From: Streptomyces calvus | GTDB lineage: Bacteria; Actinomycetota; Actinomycetes; Streptomycetales; Streptomycetaceae | Length of the DNA: 64,000 nucleotides | Assembly (NCBI RefSeq): GCF_006782915.1 | Contig: NZ_VCNP01000040.1 | Coordinates: 62,001-126,000 of the forward strand | Direction of reading: 5' to 3' | In this document: positions 47,632-54,792 of the stretch, in pieces | Position numbering within the stretch: the first letter of the stretch is position 1 | How the letters are laid out: each line of letters starts with the position of its first letter | Position numbers and translations under genes: made by a program | Notes under the pieces: model-generated | Databases searched by the model: none | The model's input: the letters and a program-made list of their open reading frames with translations, nothing else | Told to the model about the DNA's origin: nothing

Positions 47632-48728
47632 GCGATCGACGGAGGGGTCTGGGCCGTGGTCTCGGCGCACTGATCCCTGCTGCCCCGACAGAGAAGACGG
47701 TGCCGCCAGCGGCGCTCGGAGGCTCTGCCTCCACGTCTCCCGCGGCGGTTCCGGTACTGCCGACCGACCGCGGGGTGGCCGCTGCGAAGGTCGCCACGCT
47801 GCCGGCTGTTTCACGTGAAACGGAAGAGCCCTCGGCGCCGGGTGCCGCAGCGGTGCCGGCGCCACCCATGGGCGCCCACTTCGCCGAGATCCCTCTCGAC
47901 GCGATCACGCCGAACCCCCGACAGCCCCGTGAGGTCTTCGACGAGGACGCACTGTCCGAGCTCATCACCTCCATCAAGGAGGTCGGTCTCCTCCAGCCGG
48001 TCGTCGTACGGCAGGTAGGGCCCGGGCGCTATGAGCTGATCATGGGTGAGCGCCGGTGGCGGGCCTGCCATGAGGCGGGACTCGAGGCCATCCCGGCGAT
48101 CGTGCGGGCCACGGACGACGAGAAGCTCCTCCTGGACGCACTGCTGGAGAACCTGCACCGGGCTCAGTTGAACCCTCTGGAAGAGGCAGCTGCCTACGAC
48201 CAGTTGCTGAAGGACTTCAACTGCACGCACGACCAGCTGGCGGACCGCATCGGCCGTTCCCGCCCGCAGGTGTCGAACACCCTGCGTCTGCTGAAGCTCT
48301 CGCCGACCGTCCAGCGCAGGGTCGCCGCCGGTGTGTTGTCCGCCGGACACGCCCGTGCGCTGCTGTCCGTCGAGGACTCCGAGGAGCAGGACCGGCTGGC
48401 GCACCGGATCGTGGCCGAGGGCCTCTCCGTGCGTGCTGTCGAGGAGATCGTGACCCTGATGGGTTCCCGGCCTCAGAAGGCTCAGCGCTCCAAGGGGCCG
48501 CGTGCGGGTGCTCTTGTCTCCCCGGCACTGTCGGATCTGGCGACGCGCCTCTCGGATCGCTTCGAGACCCGGGTGAAGGTGGACCTGGGACAGAAGAAGG
48601 GCAAGATCACCGTCGAGTTCGCCTCCATGGAGGACCTTGAGCGCATCCTCGGCACCCTTGCCCCGGGCGAAGGCCCCGTCCTGCAGAAGAGCCTGGTGGA
48701 CGACGACTCCTCGGAGGACGAGTCCTAG
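47628..48728 (+). CDS. parB: Chromosome partitioning protein ParB
   Basis: 366 residues, GTG overlapping the parA stop by 4 bp. RRGLGRGLGALIP opens it, a variable linker follows, then the CTPase/ParB-box region (ITPNPRQPREVFDEDALSEL, MGERRWRACHEAGLEAIPAI, ENLHRAQLNPLEEAAAYDQL). The helix-turn-helix has HDQLADRIGRSRPQVSNTLR. The C-terminal dimer domain ends near LERILGTLAPGEG. Binds parS and loads as a clamp. Confidence 0.97.
   Translation: MSDRRRGLGRGLGALIPAAPTEKTVPPAALGGSASTSPAAVPVLPTDRGVAAAKVATLPAVSRETEEPSAPGAAAVPAPPMGAHFAEIPLDAITPNPRQPREVFDEDALSELITSIKEVGLLQPVVVRQVGPGRYELIMGERRWRACHEAGLEAIPAIVRATDDEKLLLDALLENLHRAQLNPLEEAAAYDQLLKDFNCTHDQLADRIGRSRPQVSNTLRLLKLSPTVQRRVAAGVLSAGHARALLSVEDSEEQDRLAHRIVAEGLSVRAVEEIVTLMGSRPQKAQRSKGPRAGALVSPALSDLATRLSDRFETRVKVDLGQKKGKITVEFASMEDLERILGTLAPGEGPVLQKSLVDDDSSEDES
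47808..47821. other. parS site inside parB
   Basis: Perfect GTTTCACGTGAAAC in the variable linker of ParB, again encoding VSRET. Confidence 0.95.
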
Positions 48729-49038
48729 CCGTCGGTTGATCGAAGCCGCTCTGGGCGGACCATGTCCGGTGAGTACCGGAACACGGTCCGCCCTTTGCTT
48801 TGCGCCGGTGTCGAGGGAATCGCTTCGTGGATACGATGCGTTCGGATATGGCGAATCCACCCGGCACTACCTTTGAGAGCAAGGCAGGGGCCATGCGAAT
48901 GACGAGCCGCATCGGATTGCTGAGCGCAGGGCTGGGGGGGGGCGCCGTCAGCGGCTTCGTCGGCAGCCTGCTCAGAGAACGGAGCACTCTGACAGCCGCC
49001 CGCGAGGCTGCGGGCGAAGGAAGCGAGGAACAGCCTTC
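48729..49038. other. parB-GNAT intergenic region
   Basis: 310 bp. It starts with a terminator hairpin (separate entry). A short plus-strand frame from about 48847 has a hydrophobic Gly-rich stretch but no ribosome site and shadow-like continuation, so it is not called. A run of eight or more G at about 48936 is notable. Confidence 0.45.
48753..48793 (+). terminator. Terminator after parB
   Basis: 9-bp arms GGGCGGACC (48753-48761) and GGTCCGCCC (48785-48793) with an inner CCGGT/ACCGG helix, then TTT. Confidence 0.75.
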
Positions 49039-49656
49039 ATGGGCCGTCGGCTCGTACCGCTCACGCTGGACAACCTTCAGGACCTCCCCCAGCGCTGCCG
49101 TTCGTGCGTCTTCTGGGAGCTCGACCCGGTCAGTGGCGAGGCCGCGGTAAAGGCGGCCACCGCCGCGCTGGAGAAGGAGTCGTGGATCTCAGCTGTTCTC
49201 TTGGACTGGGGCTCCTGCGGCAGGGTCGTCTATGTCGACGACGTTCCGGTGGGCTTCGTCCTCTACGCACCGCCTGCCTATGTCCCGCGCTCCATGGCGT
49301 TCCCCACGAGCCCGGTGGCGCCGGACGCGGTGCAGCTGATCACCGCGTTCATCCTCCCCGGATACCAGGGACAGGGGCTTGGTCGGGTGATGGTGCAGAC
49401 GGTGGCGAAGGACCTGCTGCGACGAGGCTTCAAAGCGATCGAAGCCTTCGGTGACGCCCGCTGGAAGGAACCGGCCTGCGTCCTGCCCGCCGACCATCTG
49501 CTGGCCGTGGGCTTCAAGACCGTCCGCCAGCACCCCACCTACCCCCGACTCAGGCTGGAGCTGAGGACCACACTCTCCTGGAAGGAAGACGTGGAGATGG
49601 CGTTGGACCGGCTACTGGGCGCCGTACAGAAGGAGCCGGCGCTGCGCCCCCTCTGA
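49039..49656 (+). CDS. GNAT family N-acetyltransferase
   Basis: 205 residues from the ATG at 49039 with GAGGAA about 10 nt upstream. LTLDNLQDLPQRCRSCVFWE opens it, GFVLYAPPAYVPRSMAFPTS follows, and ITAFILPGYQGQGLGRVMVQ is motif A of GNAT enzymes (acetyl-CoA binding). A conserved neighbour of parB in Streptomyces; substrate unknown. Convergent with trxA. Confidence 0.9.
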   Translation: MGRRLVPLTLDNLQDLPQRCRSCVFWELDPVSGEAAVKAATAALEKESWISAVLLDWGSCGRVVYVDDVPVGFVLYAPPAYVPRSMAFPTSPVAPDAVQLITAFILPGYQGQGLGRVMVQTVAKDLLRRGFKAIEAFGDARWKEPACVLPADHLLAVGFKTVRQHPTYPRLRLELRTTLSWKEDVEMALDRLLGAVQKEPALRPL

Positions 49657-49667
49657 CCCGGGTCATG

Positions 49668-49701
49668 CGAATGGGCCAGCCCTTGCGGGCTGGCCCATTC
49701 G
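49668..49701. terminator. Bidirectional terminator next to parS
   Basis: Perfect 15-bp arms 49668-49682 and 49687-49701 (CGAATGGGCCAGCCC) with a TTGC loop, ending 1 bp from a parS site. Confidence 0.85.
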
Positions 49702-49702
49702 T

Positions 49703-49716
49703 GTTTCACGTGAAAC
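49703..49716. other. parS site downstream of trxA
   Basis: Perfect GTTTCACGTGAAAC, extending to a 20-bp palindrome (49700-49719). Confidence 0.95.
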
Positions 49717-49743
49717 ACGTGCCGCCGGGGAGGCGGTCAGCCG

Positions 49744-50076
49744 TCACTCGGCGATGAAGTCTTCCAGGTCGCGAACGATCGCGGCCTTCGGCTTGGCGCC
49801 GACGATGGTCTTGGCGACCTCGCCACCCTGGTAGACGTTCAGGGTTGGGATGGACATGACGCCGTACTTGGCAGCCGTTCCCGGGTTCTCGTCAATGTTC
49901 AGCTTGACGACCTCGATCTTGTCCCCGTACTCGGAGGCGATCGCTTCGAGAGAGGGCGCGATCTGGCGGCACGGGCCGCACCAGGCGGCCCAGAAGTCCA
50001 CCAGGACGGGCTTGTCGCTCTTGAGGACGTCCTGCTCGAAGGAATCGTCGGTCACGTTCTTCAGGGTGCCGGCCAC
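49744..50076 (-). CDS. trxA: Thioredoxin
   Basis: 110 residues, GTG start with AAAGGAG 5 nt upstream. VDFWAAWCGPCRQIAPSLEA contains the CGPC redox site and VMSIPTLNVYQGGE the cis-Pro loop. Reduced by TrxB, whose gene is 44 bp upstream. Expected to be under the disulfide-stress sigma factor through the trxB promoter. Confidence 0.98.
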   Translation of the reverse strand: MAGTLKNVTDDSFEQDVLKSDKPVLVDFWAAWCGPCRQIAPSLEAIASEYGDKIEVVKLNIDENPGTAAKYGVMSIPTLNVYQGGEVAKTIVGAKPKAAIVRDLEDFIAE

Positions 50077-50120
50077 GGGGGCTCCTTTAACTGGTTGGTG
50101 CGTGAGGCGGGTGATGAGGG

Positions 50121-51089
50121 TCAGACAGCGGTCTTCTCGGGCTCGGCCTGCTCCCCGTCGGCCAGAGCCGCGAGGAAGCGCTCGGAGTCCAGGGCGGCGG
50201 AGCAGCCGGTGCCGGCCGCGGTGATCGCCTGCCGGTACGTGTGGTCGACGACATCGCCGGCGGCGAAGACACCGGTGACGTTCGTGCGCGTCGAGGGCGC
50301 GTCCACCTTCAGGTAGCCCTCCTCGTCCAGCTCCAGCTGGCCCTTGAAGAGCTCGGTGCGCGGGTCGTGGCCGATCGCGATGAACAGGCCGGTCACCGCC
50401 AGGTCCGAGAGCTCACCGGTCTTGACGTTGCGCAGCTTCAGGCCGGAGAGCTTCTGGTCGCCCTGGATTTCGGCGACCTCGCTGTCCCAGACGAACGAGA
50501 TCTTCGGGTCGGCGAAGGCGCGTTCCTGCATGGCCTTGGAGGCGCGCAGGGTGTCCCGGCGGTGGACGATCGTCACGGACTTGGCGAAGCGCGACAGGAA
50601 GGTGGCCTCCTCCATCGCGGTGTCGCCACCGCCGATCACGGCGATGTCCTGGTCCTTGAAGAAGAAGCCGTCACAGGTGGCGCACCACGAGACACCGCGG
50701 CCGGACAGGGCGTCCTCGTTCGGCAGGCCGAGCTTGCGGTGCTGCGAGCCGGTGGCGACGATGATGGACTTCGCCTGGTGTACCGTGCCGGCGGTGTCCG
50801 TGACGGTCTTGATCTCACCGGTCAGGTCGACGGAGACCACGTCGTCTGGAAGGAGCTCGGCGCCGAAGCGCTCCGCCTGGGCGCGCATGTTGTCCATGAG
50901 CTCCGGGCCCATGATGCCGTCCTGGAATCCGGGGAAGTTCTCGACCTCGGTGGTGTTCATCAGCGCGCCGCCTGCGGTGACAGCGCCCTCGAACACCAGG
51001 GGCTTCAGCGACGCACGGGCGGTGTAGAGAGCCGCCGTGTAGCCGGCGGGCCCCGAGCCGATGATGATCACGTTACGGACGTCGCTCAC
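50121..51089 (-). CDS. trxB: Thioredoxin reductase
   Basis: 322 residues, GTG start. FAD motif IIGSGPAGYTAALYTARA, redox site SWCATCDGFF (CATC), NADPH motif AVIGGGDTAMEEA and C-terminal GVFAAGDVVD. Flavoenzyme that reduces thioredoxin with NADPH. Preceded by a SigR-type promoter and followed by trxA. Confidence 0.98.
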   Translation of the reverse strand: MSDVRNVIIIGSGPAGYTAALYTARASLKPLVFEGAVTAGGALMNTTEVENFPGFQDGIMGPELMDNMRAQAERFGAELLPDDVVSVDLTGEIKTVTDTAGTVHQAKSIIVATGSQHRKLGLPNEDALSGRGVSWCATCDGFFFKDQDIAVIGGGDTAMEEATFLSRFAKSVTIVHRRDTLRASKAMQERAFADPKISFVWDSEVAEIQGDQKLSGLKLRNVKTGELSDLAVTGLFIAIGHDPRTELFKGQLELDEEGYLKVDAPSTRTNVTGVFAAGDVVDHTYRQAITAAGTGCSAALDSERFLAALADGEQAEPEKTAV

Positions 51090-51157
51090 GGCTTGATTCC
51101 TCGTCTCTGGTCTGCGTCGGTCGACCGGGGGGAGCTTCTTTCAGGACTCTCACCCCA

Positions 51158-51187
51158 CCCAACGGATCCTAAGGGGCGAGCATTCCC
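51158..51187 (-). promoter_or_regulatory. SigR-type promoter of trxBA
   Basis: On the minus strand GGGAAT (51182-51187), an 18-bp spacer and GTTGGG (51158-51163). This matches the Streptomyces SigR consensus GGGAAT-N18-GTT, known to drive trxBA under thiol stress. It lies about 70 bp upstream of the trxB start. Confidence 0.8.
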
Positions 51188-51285
51188 GCTGTGCCCGGGC
51201 ACACGAACAGAGCCCTTGGGGAGCATGGAGAGGCCACACAGCCTACGGGGCACCACTCAGGGACCGTGCGCGAAGCGGTCGGTCT

Positions 51286-52200
51286 TCAGGAACGGCTGTA
51301 GGAGTGCTTCAGCAAGACCTCAGCCGCGGCGTCCGAGGGGTTGTCCACGCAGGTCGCCTCGACGATGTACGCGGTTACGCGGGTGTCGTCCGACACATCG
51401 GGAAGGACCACGAGCAGTGCGTCCTTGCCCTGGTACCTGCCCTGCTCGGTGGCGAGCGCGGCGTCATTGCGACCGATGCCCTCACGCACGCACTCCGGCA
51501 CCGACGGCTGCTTGAGGACCTTGGGGCTCGCGCCGCCGGACTCCGATTCCATCCCGAAGGGGTGGGCGGAGCTGGAGCCCTTCGCCTCCCCTTGGCCCTG
51601 TGCGAGGAGATCGGTGACCTGCTTCTCCAGTTTCCCTTCGGAGAAGGTGTCCGAGGCGGATGCCCGGGGCCCCTCTTCGGAACCCGTGTTGTCGTTCAGG
51701 GACGACAGCACCACGGATCCGAGCCCCAGCGCGGCGACGGTGAACACCGTCCCCAGAACGGCGACCCGTCGGCGCCCACTGCGCAGGCGGCCCTTGCGCC
51801 CCGGTCCGGTCGTCGCGGAGCGGGGACGTCCGGCCGGGCGGTCCGAGGGCATCGATGTTTCACGTGAAACATGTGCCTGATCGTCACCGGACGGACCGGA
51901 AGGCGAGACGAGAGGCACCTCGGCGGCGCCCTGGTCCGGCGCCGAGGCATGCAGCAGGGCCTCAGCGGCCAGAGCGGCATCGATGCGGCCGGCCACGTCG
52001 GCGGGCATGCGGGGCGGCCCCGGCACCGTGCCGAGCAGCTCGCGGATCTCCTCGAGCGACGCACGGACATCCGCGCAGAGCGCGCACTCGTCCAGGTGCC
52101 GACGTACGTCAGCGCTGCGCTCGGGCGGGAGAAGTCCTTCGGTGAGGTCGGAGATCTCCGCGACGTCCGGGTGCTCCGCCCTGTCTGTCGTCGACGTCAC
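51286..52200 (-). CDS. Anti-sigma factor with zinc-finger (ZAS) domain, partner of SigM
   Basis: 304 residues; GTG start overlaps the sigM stop by 4 bp. The N-terminal anti-sigma domain has HLDECALC, the HxxxCxxC part of the ZAS motif. One membrane helix lies near 150-170 (VAVLGTVFTVAALGLGSVVL) after an Arg-rich patch. The outer domain (about 180-304) has a Cys pair (PECVREG, EATCVDN) and could sense the envelope. It is likely the cognate anti-sigma (RsmA in mycobacterial terms). A parS site is embedded near residue 112. Confidence 0.88.
   Translation of the reverse strand: MTSTTDRAEHPDVAEISDLTEGLLPPERSADVRRHLDECALCADVRASLEEIRELLGTVPGPPRMPADVAGRIDAALAAEALLHASAPDQGAAEVPLVSPSGPSGDDQAHVSRETSMPSDRPAGRPRSATTGPGRKGRLRSGRRRVAVLGTVFTVAALGLGSVVLSSLNDNTGSEEGPRASASDTFSEGKLEKQVTDLLAQGQGEAKGSSSAHPFGMESESGGASPKVLKQPSVPECVREGIGRNDAALATEQGRYQGKDALLVVLPDVSDDTRVTAYIVEATCVDNPSDAAAEVLLKHSYSRS
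51857..51870. other. parS site inside the anti-sigma gene
   Basis: Perfect GTTTCACGTGAAAC (18-bp palindrome with AT flanks), encoding HVSRET in the linker between the zinc domain and the membrane helix. Confidence 0.95.
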
Positions 52201-52922
52201 GCTCGCCCACCTCCGCCCTTCACTGCAGCCGGGTCATTCGATTCCGCGTCTGGTGGGTCCGTTCGTTGCGGACCCGCTGCGGGTGGGACGGCCGTCCCCG
52301 GTTTCCGGTTCCGTGCCTCTCCCCGCTTCCTGCCCTCACCGATGCCCTCCGGCCGTAGATGAGCGAGCAGGGGCAGCAGTCTGGCTCTGCCGCGGGCGCA
52401 GCGGCTCTTCACCGTCCCGGTGGGCACATCCAGGATGCGGGCGGCCTCCGCGACCGGGTAGCCCTGCATGTCCACGAGGACCAGTGCCGCCCGCTGATCG
52501 GCCGGGAGGGTCCCCATGGCCTCGATGAGCTGCCGGTGCAGATCGTTGCGCTCGGCCGGGGCCGAGGCGGACTCGTGCGGCTCCAGCAGTTGCTCCAGGC
52601 GCTCCGTGTCGTCGACCGGGGCGGTCTTCCGGGAGGCGGCCTTACGGGCACGGTCGAGACAGGCGTTCACCGTGATCCGGTGCAGCCACGTCGTGACGGC
52701 CGACTGGCCACGGAAGGTATGGGCGGCGCGGTACGCCGAGACGAGGGCGTCCTGCACGGCGTCAGCGGCTTCCTCGCGGTCGCCCAGCGTCCGGAGGGCC
52801 ACGGCCCAGAGCCGGTCGCGGTGACGCCGTACGAGCTCGCCGAAGGCGTCGTAATCACCTTCGACATGGCGGGTGAGCAGTTCCTGGTCGCTCACTCCGT
52901 CATATACGGCGCCTTCCGCCAT
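52197..52922 (-). CDS. sigM: ECF RNA polymerase sigma factor SigM
   Basis: 241 residues, ATG preceded by GGGAGGGG. Region 2 runs from about residue 10 to 85 (HVEGDYDAFGELVRRHRDRL, DREEAADAVQDALVSAYRAA, FRGQSAVTTWLHRITVNACL). Region 4 follows (LPADQRAALVLVDMQGYPVA, ILDVPTGTVKSRCARGRARL). The C-terminal 45 residues are Pro/Arg/Gly-rich. Named by its neighbours trxB-trxA and murJ, the mycobacterial sigM arrangement. Held inactive by the anti-sigma factor encoded downstream. Confidence 0.93.
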   Translation of the reverse strand: MAEGAVYDGVSDQELLTRHVEGDYDAFGELVRRHRDRLWAVALRTLGDREEAADAVQDALVSAYRAAHTFRGQSAVTTWLHRITVNACLDRARKAASRKTAPVDDTERLEQLLEPHESASAPAERNDLHRQLIEAMGTLPADQRAALVLVDMQGYPVAEAARILDVPTGTVKSRCARGRARLLPLLAHLRPEGIGEGRKRGEARNRKPGTAVPPAAGPQRTDPPDAESNDPAAVKGGGGRA

Positions 52923-52950
52923 CGGTTCCCCTCCCTTGAGGCAGACGGCC

Positions 52951-54651
52951 TCAGCTGGTCACCTTGATGTCTGCGACCCTGCCGCGCCACTTGCCGTCGT
53001 CGGCCTGCACCGGCAGTTCGGTCAGCCAGACCAGCAGGTACCGCGAGGTGACCGCCTTCTTCGGCTCGAGGGTGACCGTGCTGCCGGAGCCCTCGGCGAC
53101 CTTGGTGTAGGCGTCCGGGGTCGTCGGCTGCACCAAGGCGTCGCCCGGGGCGGCGCGGAGCTCGACCGACGTGTTCCCCACGAAGGAGAGGGTGACCTTC
53201 CCGACCTGCTGGCTCTTGCCGAGGTCCAGGATGACACCCACGCCCTGCTTCAAACGGCCGAAGTCGGCACTCTCGTAATAGCTCGTCTGCCAGTACGTGC
53301 CCGGATCTCCGTCGTAGACCTTGGCCACGTCTTCCGGGTTTTCGGATCCGTCCGAGCCGAGCGGGTCGAAGTCCTGTACACCCGAGATGGCGACGGGCTT
53401 GCCGCTCGCCGGCTTCTTCGCGTTCTTGTCGTCGCCGTCCGTCGTCTGGGTCTGGTTGGTGTCGTCCGACGTGCCGCCCTGATCCAGGAGGGCGTCCGCC
53501 AGTTGCCAACTGCCCAGTCCCAGTGCGGCGATCAGCAGCGCCGAGACGGCCCACTTCAGCGCCTTGCCTGTACGGCTCTGCAACGGGGGAGGCGGCACCT
53601 GGGTCGGCTGGGTGACGCCGGGACGTGGCGCGGGCCGGCCGTAGGTGCCCTGCTGGTACGTGGTGCGCTGGTAGTCCGGCGGAGTGGCGAACGCGGGCTC
53701 CGGCGGGCGGATGCGGGGCATCTCGCCGATCGCCTTCACCAGTTCCTCCGGCGTGGTGCACGGGGACTCGTGGCGGGAGGCGGTGGCACCGTCGTTGGCG
53801 AGTGCGCGCATCGCCAGTTCGGACAGTCCGCGGTGGACACCGGCCCGCACCTGGTCGGGCGGGATCAGCCCGATGTCCTTCGGCAGGCCGGACAGGCCGT
53901 AGGCGTCGCTCTCGTACGGCCAGCGCTGGGTCAGCGCCGCGTACAGCAGGGCGCCGATGGACTCGGTGTCGGTGCGCTGGGGCGTGTCGGAGCTGATGCC
54001 GCGCAGGGCCGCGTTCACGGCGAGGCCGCGGATGCGCCACTGACCGGTCGAGGTGCGCAGGACGGCGTTGGGGTTCAGCCGCAGATGAGCGAGGCCCTCA
54101 CGGTGCGCGGCGGCCATGGCGGCGGCGGTCTGACTCACCATCTGGTAGGCGTCGTACACCTCCAGCGGGCCGGCGGCCAGGAGCGTGGTCAGCTCGGTGG
54201 CGTCGGGCAGCCATTCGTGGACCACGTAGACGACGTCGTTCTCCTCGACGGCGTCCAGGACCTGGACGAAGCGCGGGTCGCCCAGCAGCGCGGAGGAGCG
54301 GGCCGCGGCCAGGACGGATCGGGCGCGCGAATGATCCGCGGGCAGGATGTGGACGCCGACGGCGCGGCGGAGCTTCTCGTCCACGGCCCGCCAACTGCTG
54401 AAGCCGTCCAGACGGGTGACGCACTCCTCCAGGCGGTAGCGCCTGGCGAGCTTGTGGCCGCTGTGCAGTTCGGGCGGCGAGGTCTTCCCGGAGCCGTCGG
54501 CCCCGGTGCTCTCCTGTGCCTCGTCCTTGTCCGTGTCCCGCTCCCGGTTGTTGGCCACCCCGTCGGCCGTGGACTGGTCCGCCTGTGCGGTCAGCGACTG
54601 CTCGCCGCTGTTGTCTGCCACGTCGACGGCAGCTGTGCTCCGTTCCGCCAC
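52951..54651 (-). CDS. Membrane pseudokinase with C-terminal discoidin-like ectodomain
   Basis: 566 residues from a GTG at 54651. Residues 70-330 have a Ser/Thr kinase fold but lack catalysis: the VAIK lysine segment is RAVGVHIL, HRDxKxxN is HLRLNPNAVL (189-198), and DFG is RGL (208-210). A Pro-rich linker precedes one membrane helix (KALKWAVSALLIAALGLGSW). The outer part, about 140 residues, has WQTSYYESADFGRLKQGVGV and ILDLGKSQQVGKVTLSF, which fit a discoidin/F5-8-type sugar-binding sandwich. In Mycobacterium tuberculosis the equivalent pseudokinase and ectodomain are fused to MviN (MurJ) and recruit FhaA when phosphorylated by PknB. Here they form a separate gene downstream of murJ. Confidence 0.9.
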   Translation of the reverse strand: MAERSTAAVDVADNSGEQSLTAQADQSTADGVANNRERDTDKDEAQESTGADGSGKTSPPELHSGHKLARRYRLEECVTRLDGFSSWRAVDEKLRRAVGVHILPADHSRARSVLAAARSSALLGDPRFVQVLDAVEENDVVYVVHEWLPDATELTTLLAAGPLEVYDAYQMVSQTAAAMAAAHREGLAHLRLNPNAVLRTSTGQWRIRGLAVNAALRGISSDTPQRTDTESIGALLYAALTQRWPYESDAYGLSGLPKDIGLIPPDQVRAGVHRGLSELAMRALANDGATASRHESPCTTPEELVKAIGEMPRIRPPEPAFATPPDYQRTTYQQGTYGRPAPRPGVTQPTQVPPPPLQSRTGKALKWAVSALLIAALGLGSWQLADALLDQGGTSDDTNQTQTTDGDDKNAKKPASGKPVAISGVQDFDPLGSDGSENPEDVAKVYDGDPGTYWQTSYYESADFGRLKQGVGVILDLGKSQQVGKVTLSFVGNTSVELRAAPGDALVQPTTPDAYTKVAEGSGSTVTLEPKKAVTSRYLLVWLTELPVQADDGKWRGRVADIKVTS

Positions 54652-54792
54652 CGTCGTTCCCTGCCTCCCCATCCATTGCGCGTCGGCCGGCGTCCGTCGC
54701 GCGCCCTCCGACGCCGAAACCAATTGTGCCCACAGTCCGCCGCTATGCACGACACACGGTGGCTGACGATGGTTGTGCGCCTACCCCCTGCC

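Noticed and set aside
48847..49150. Small plus-strand frame overlapping the GNAT gene start
   Set aside because: No ribosome site; its second half overlaps the GNAT gene in another frame.
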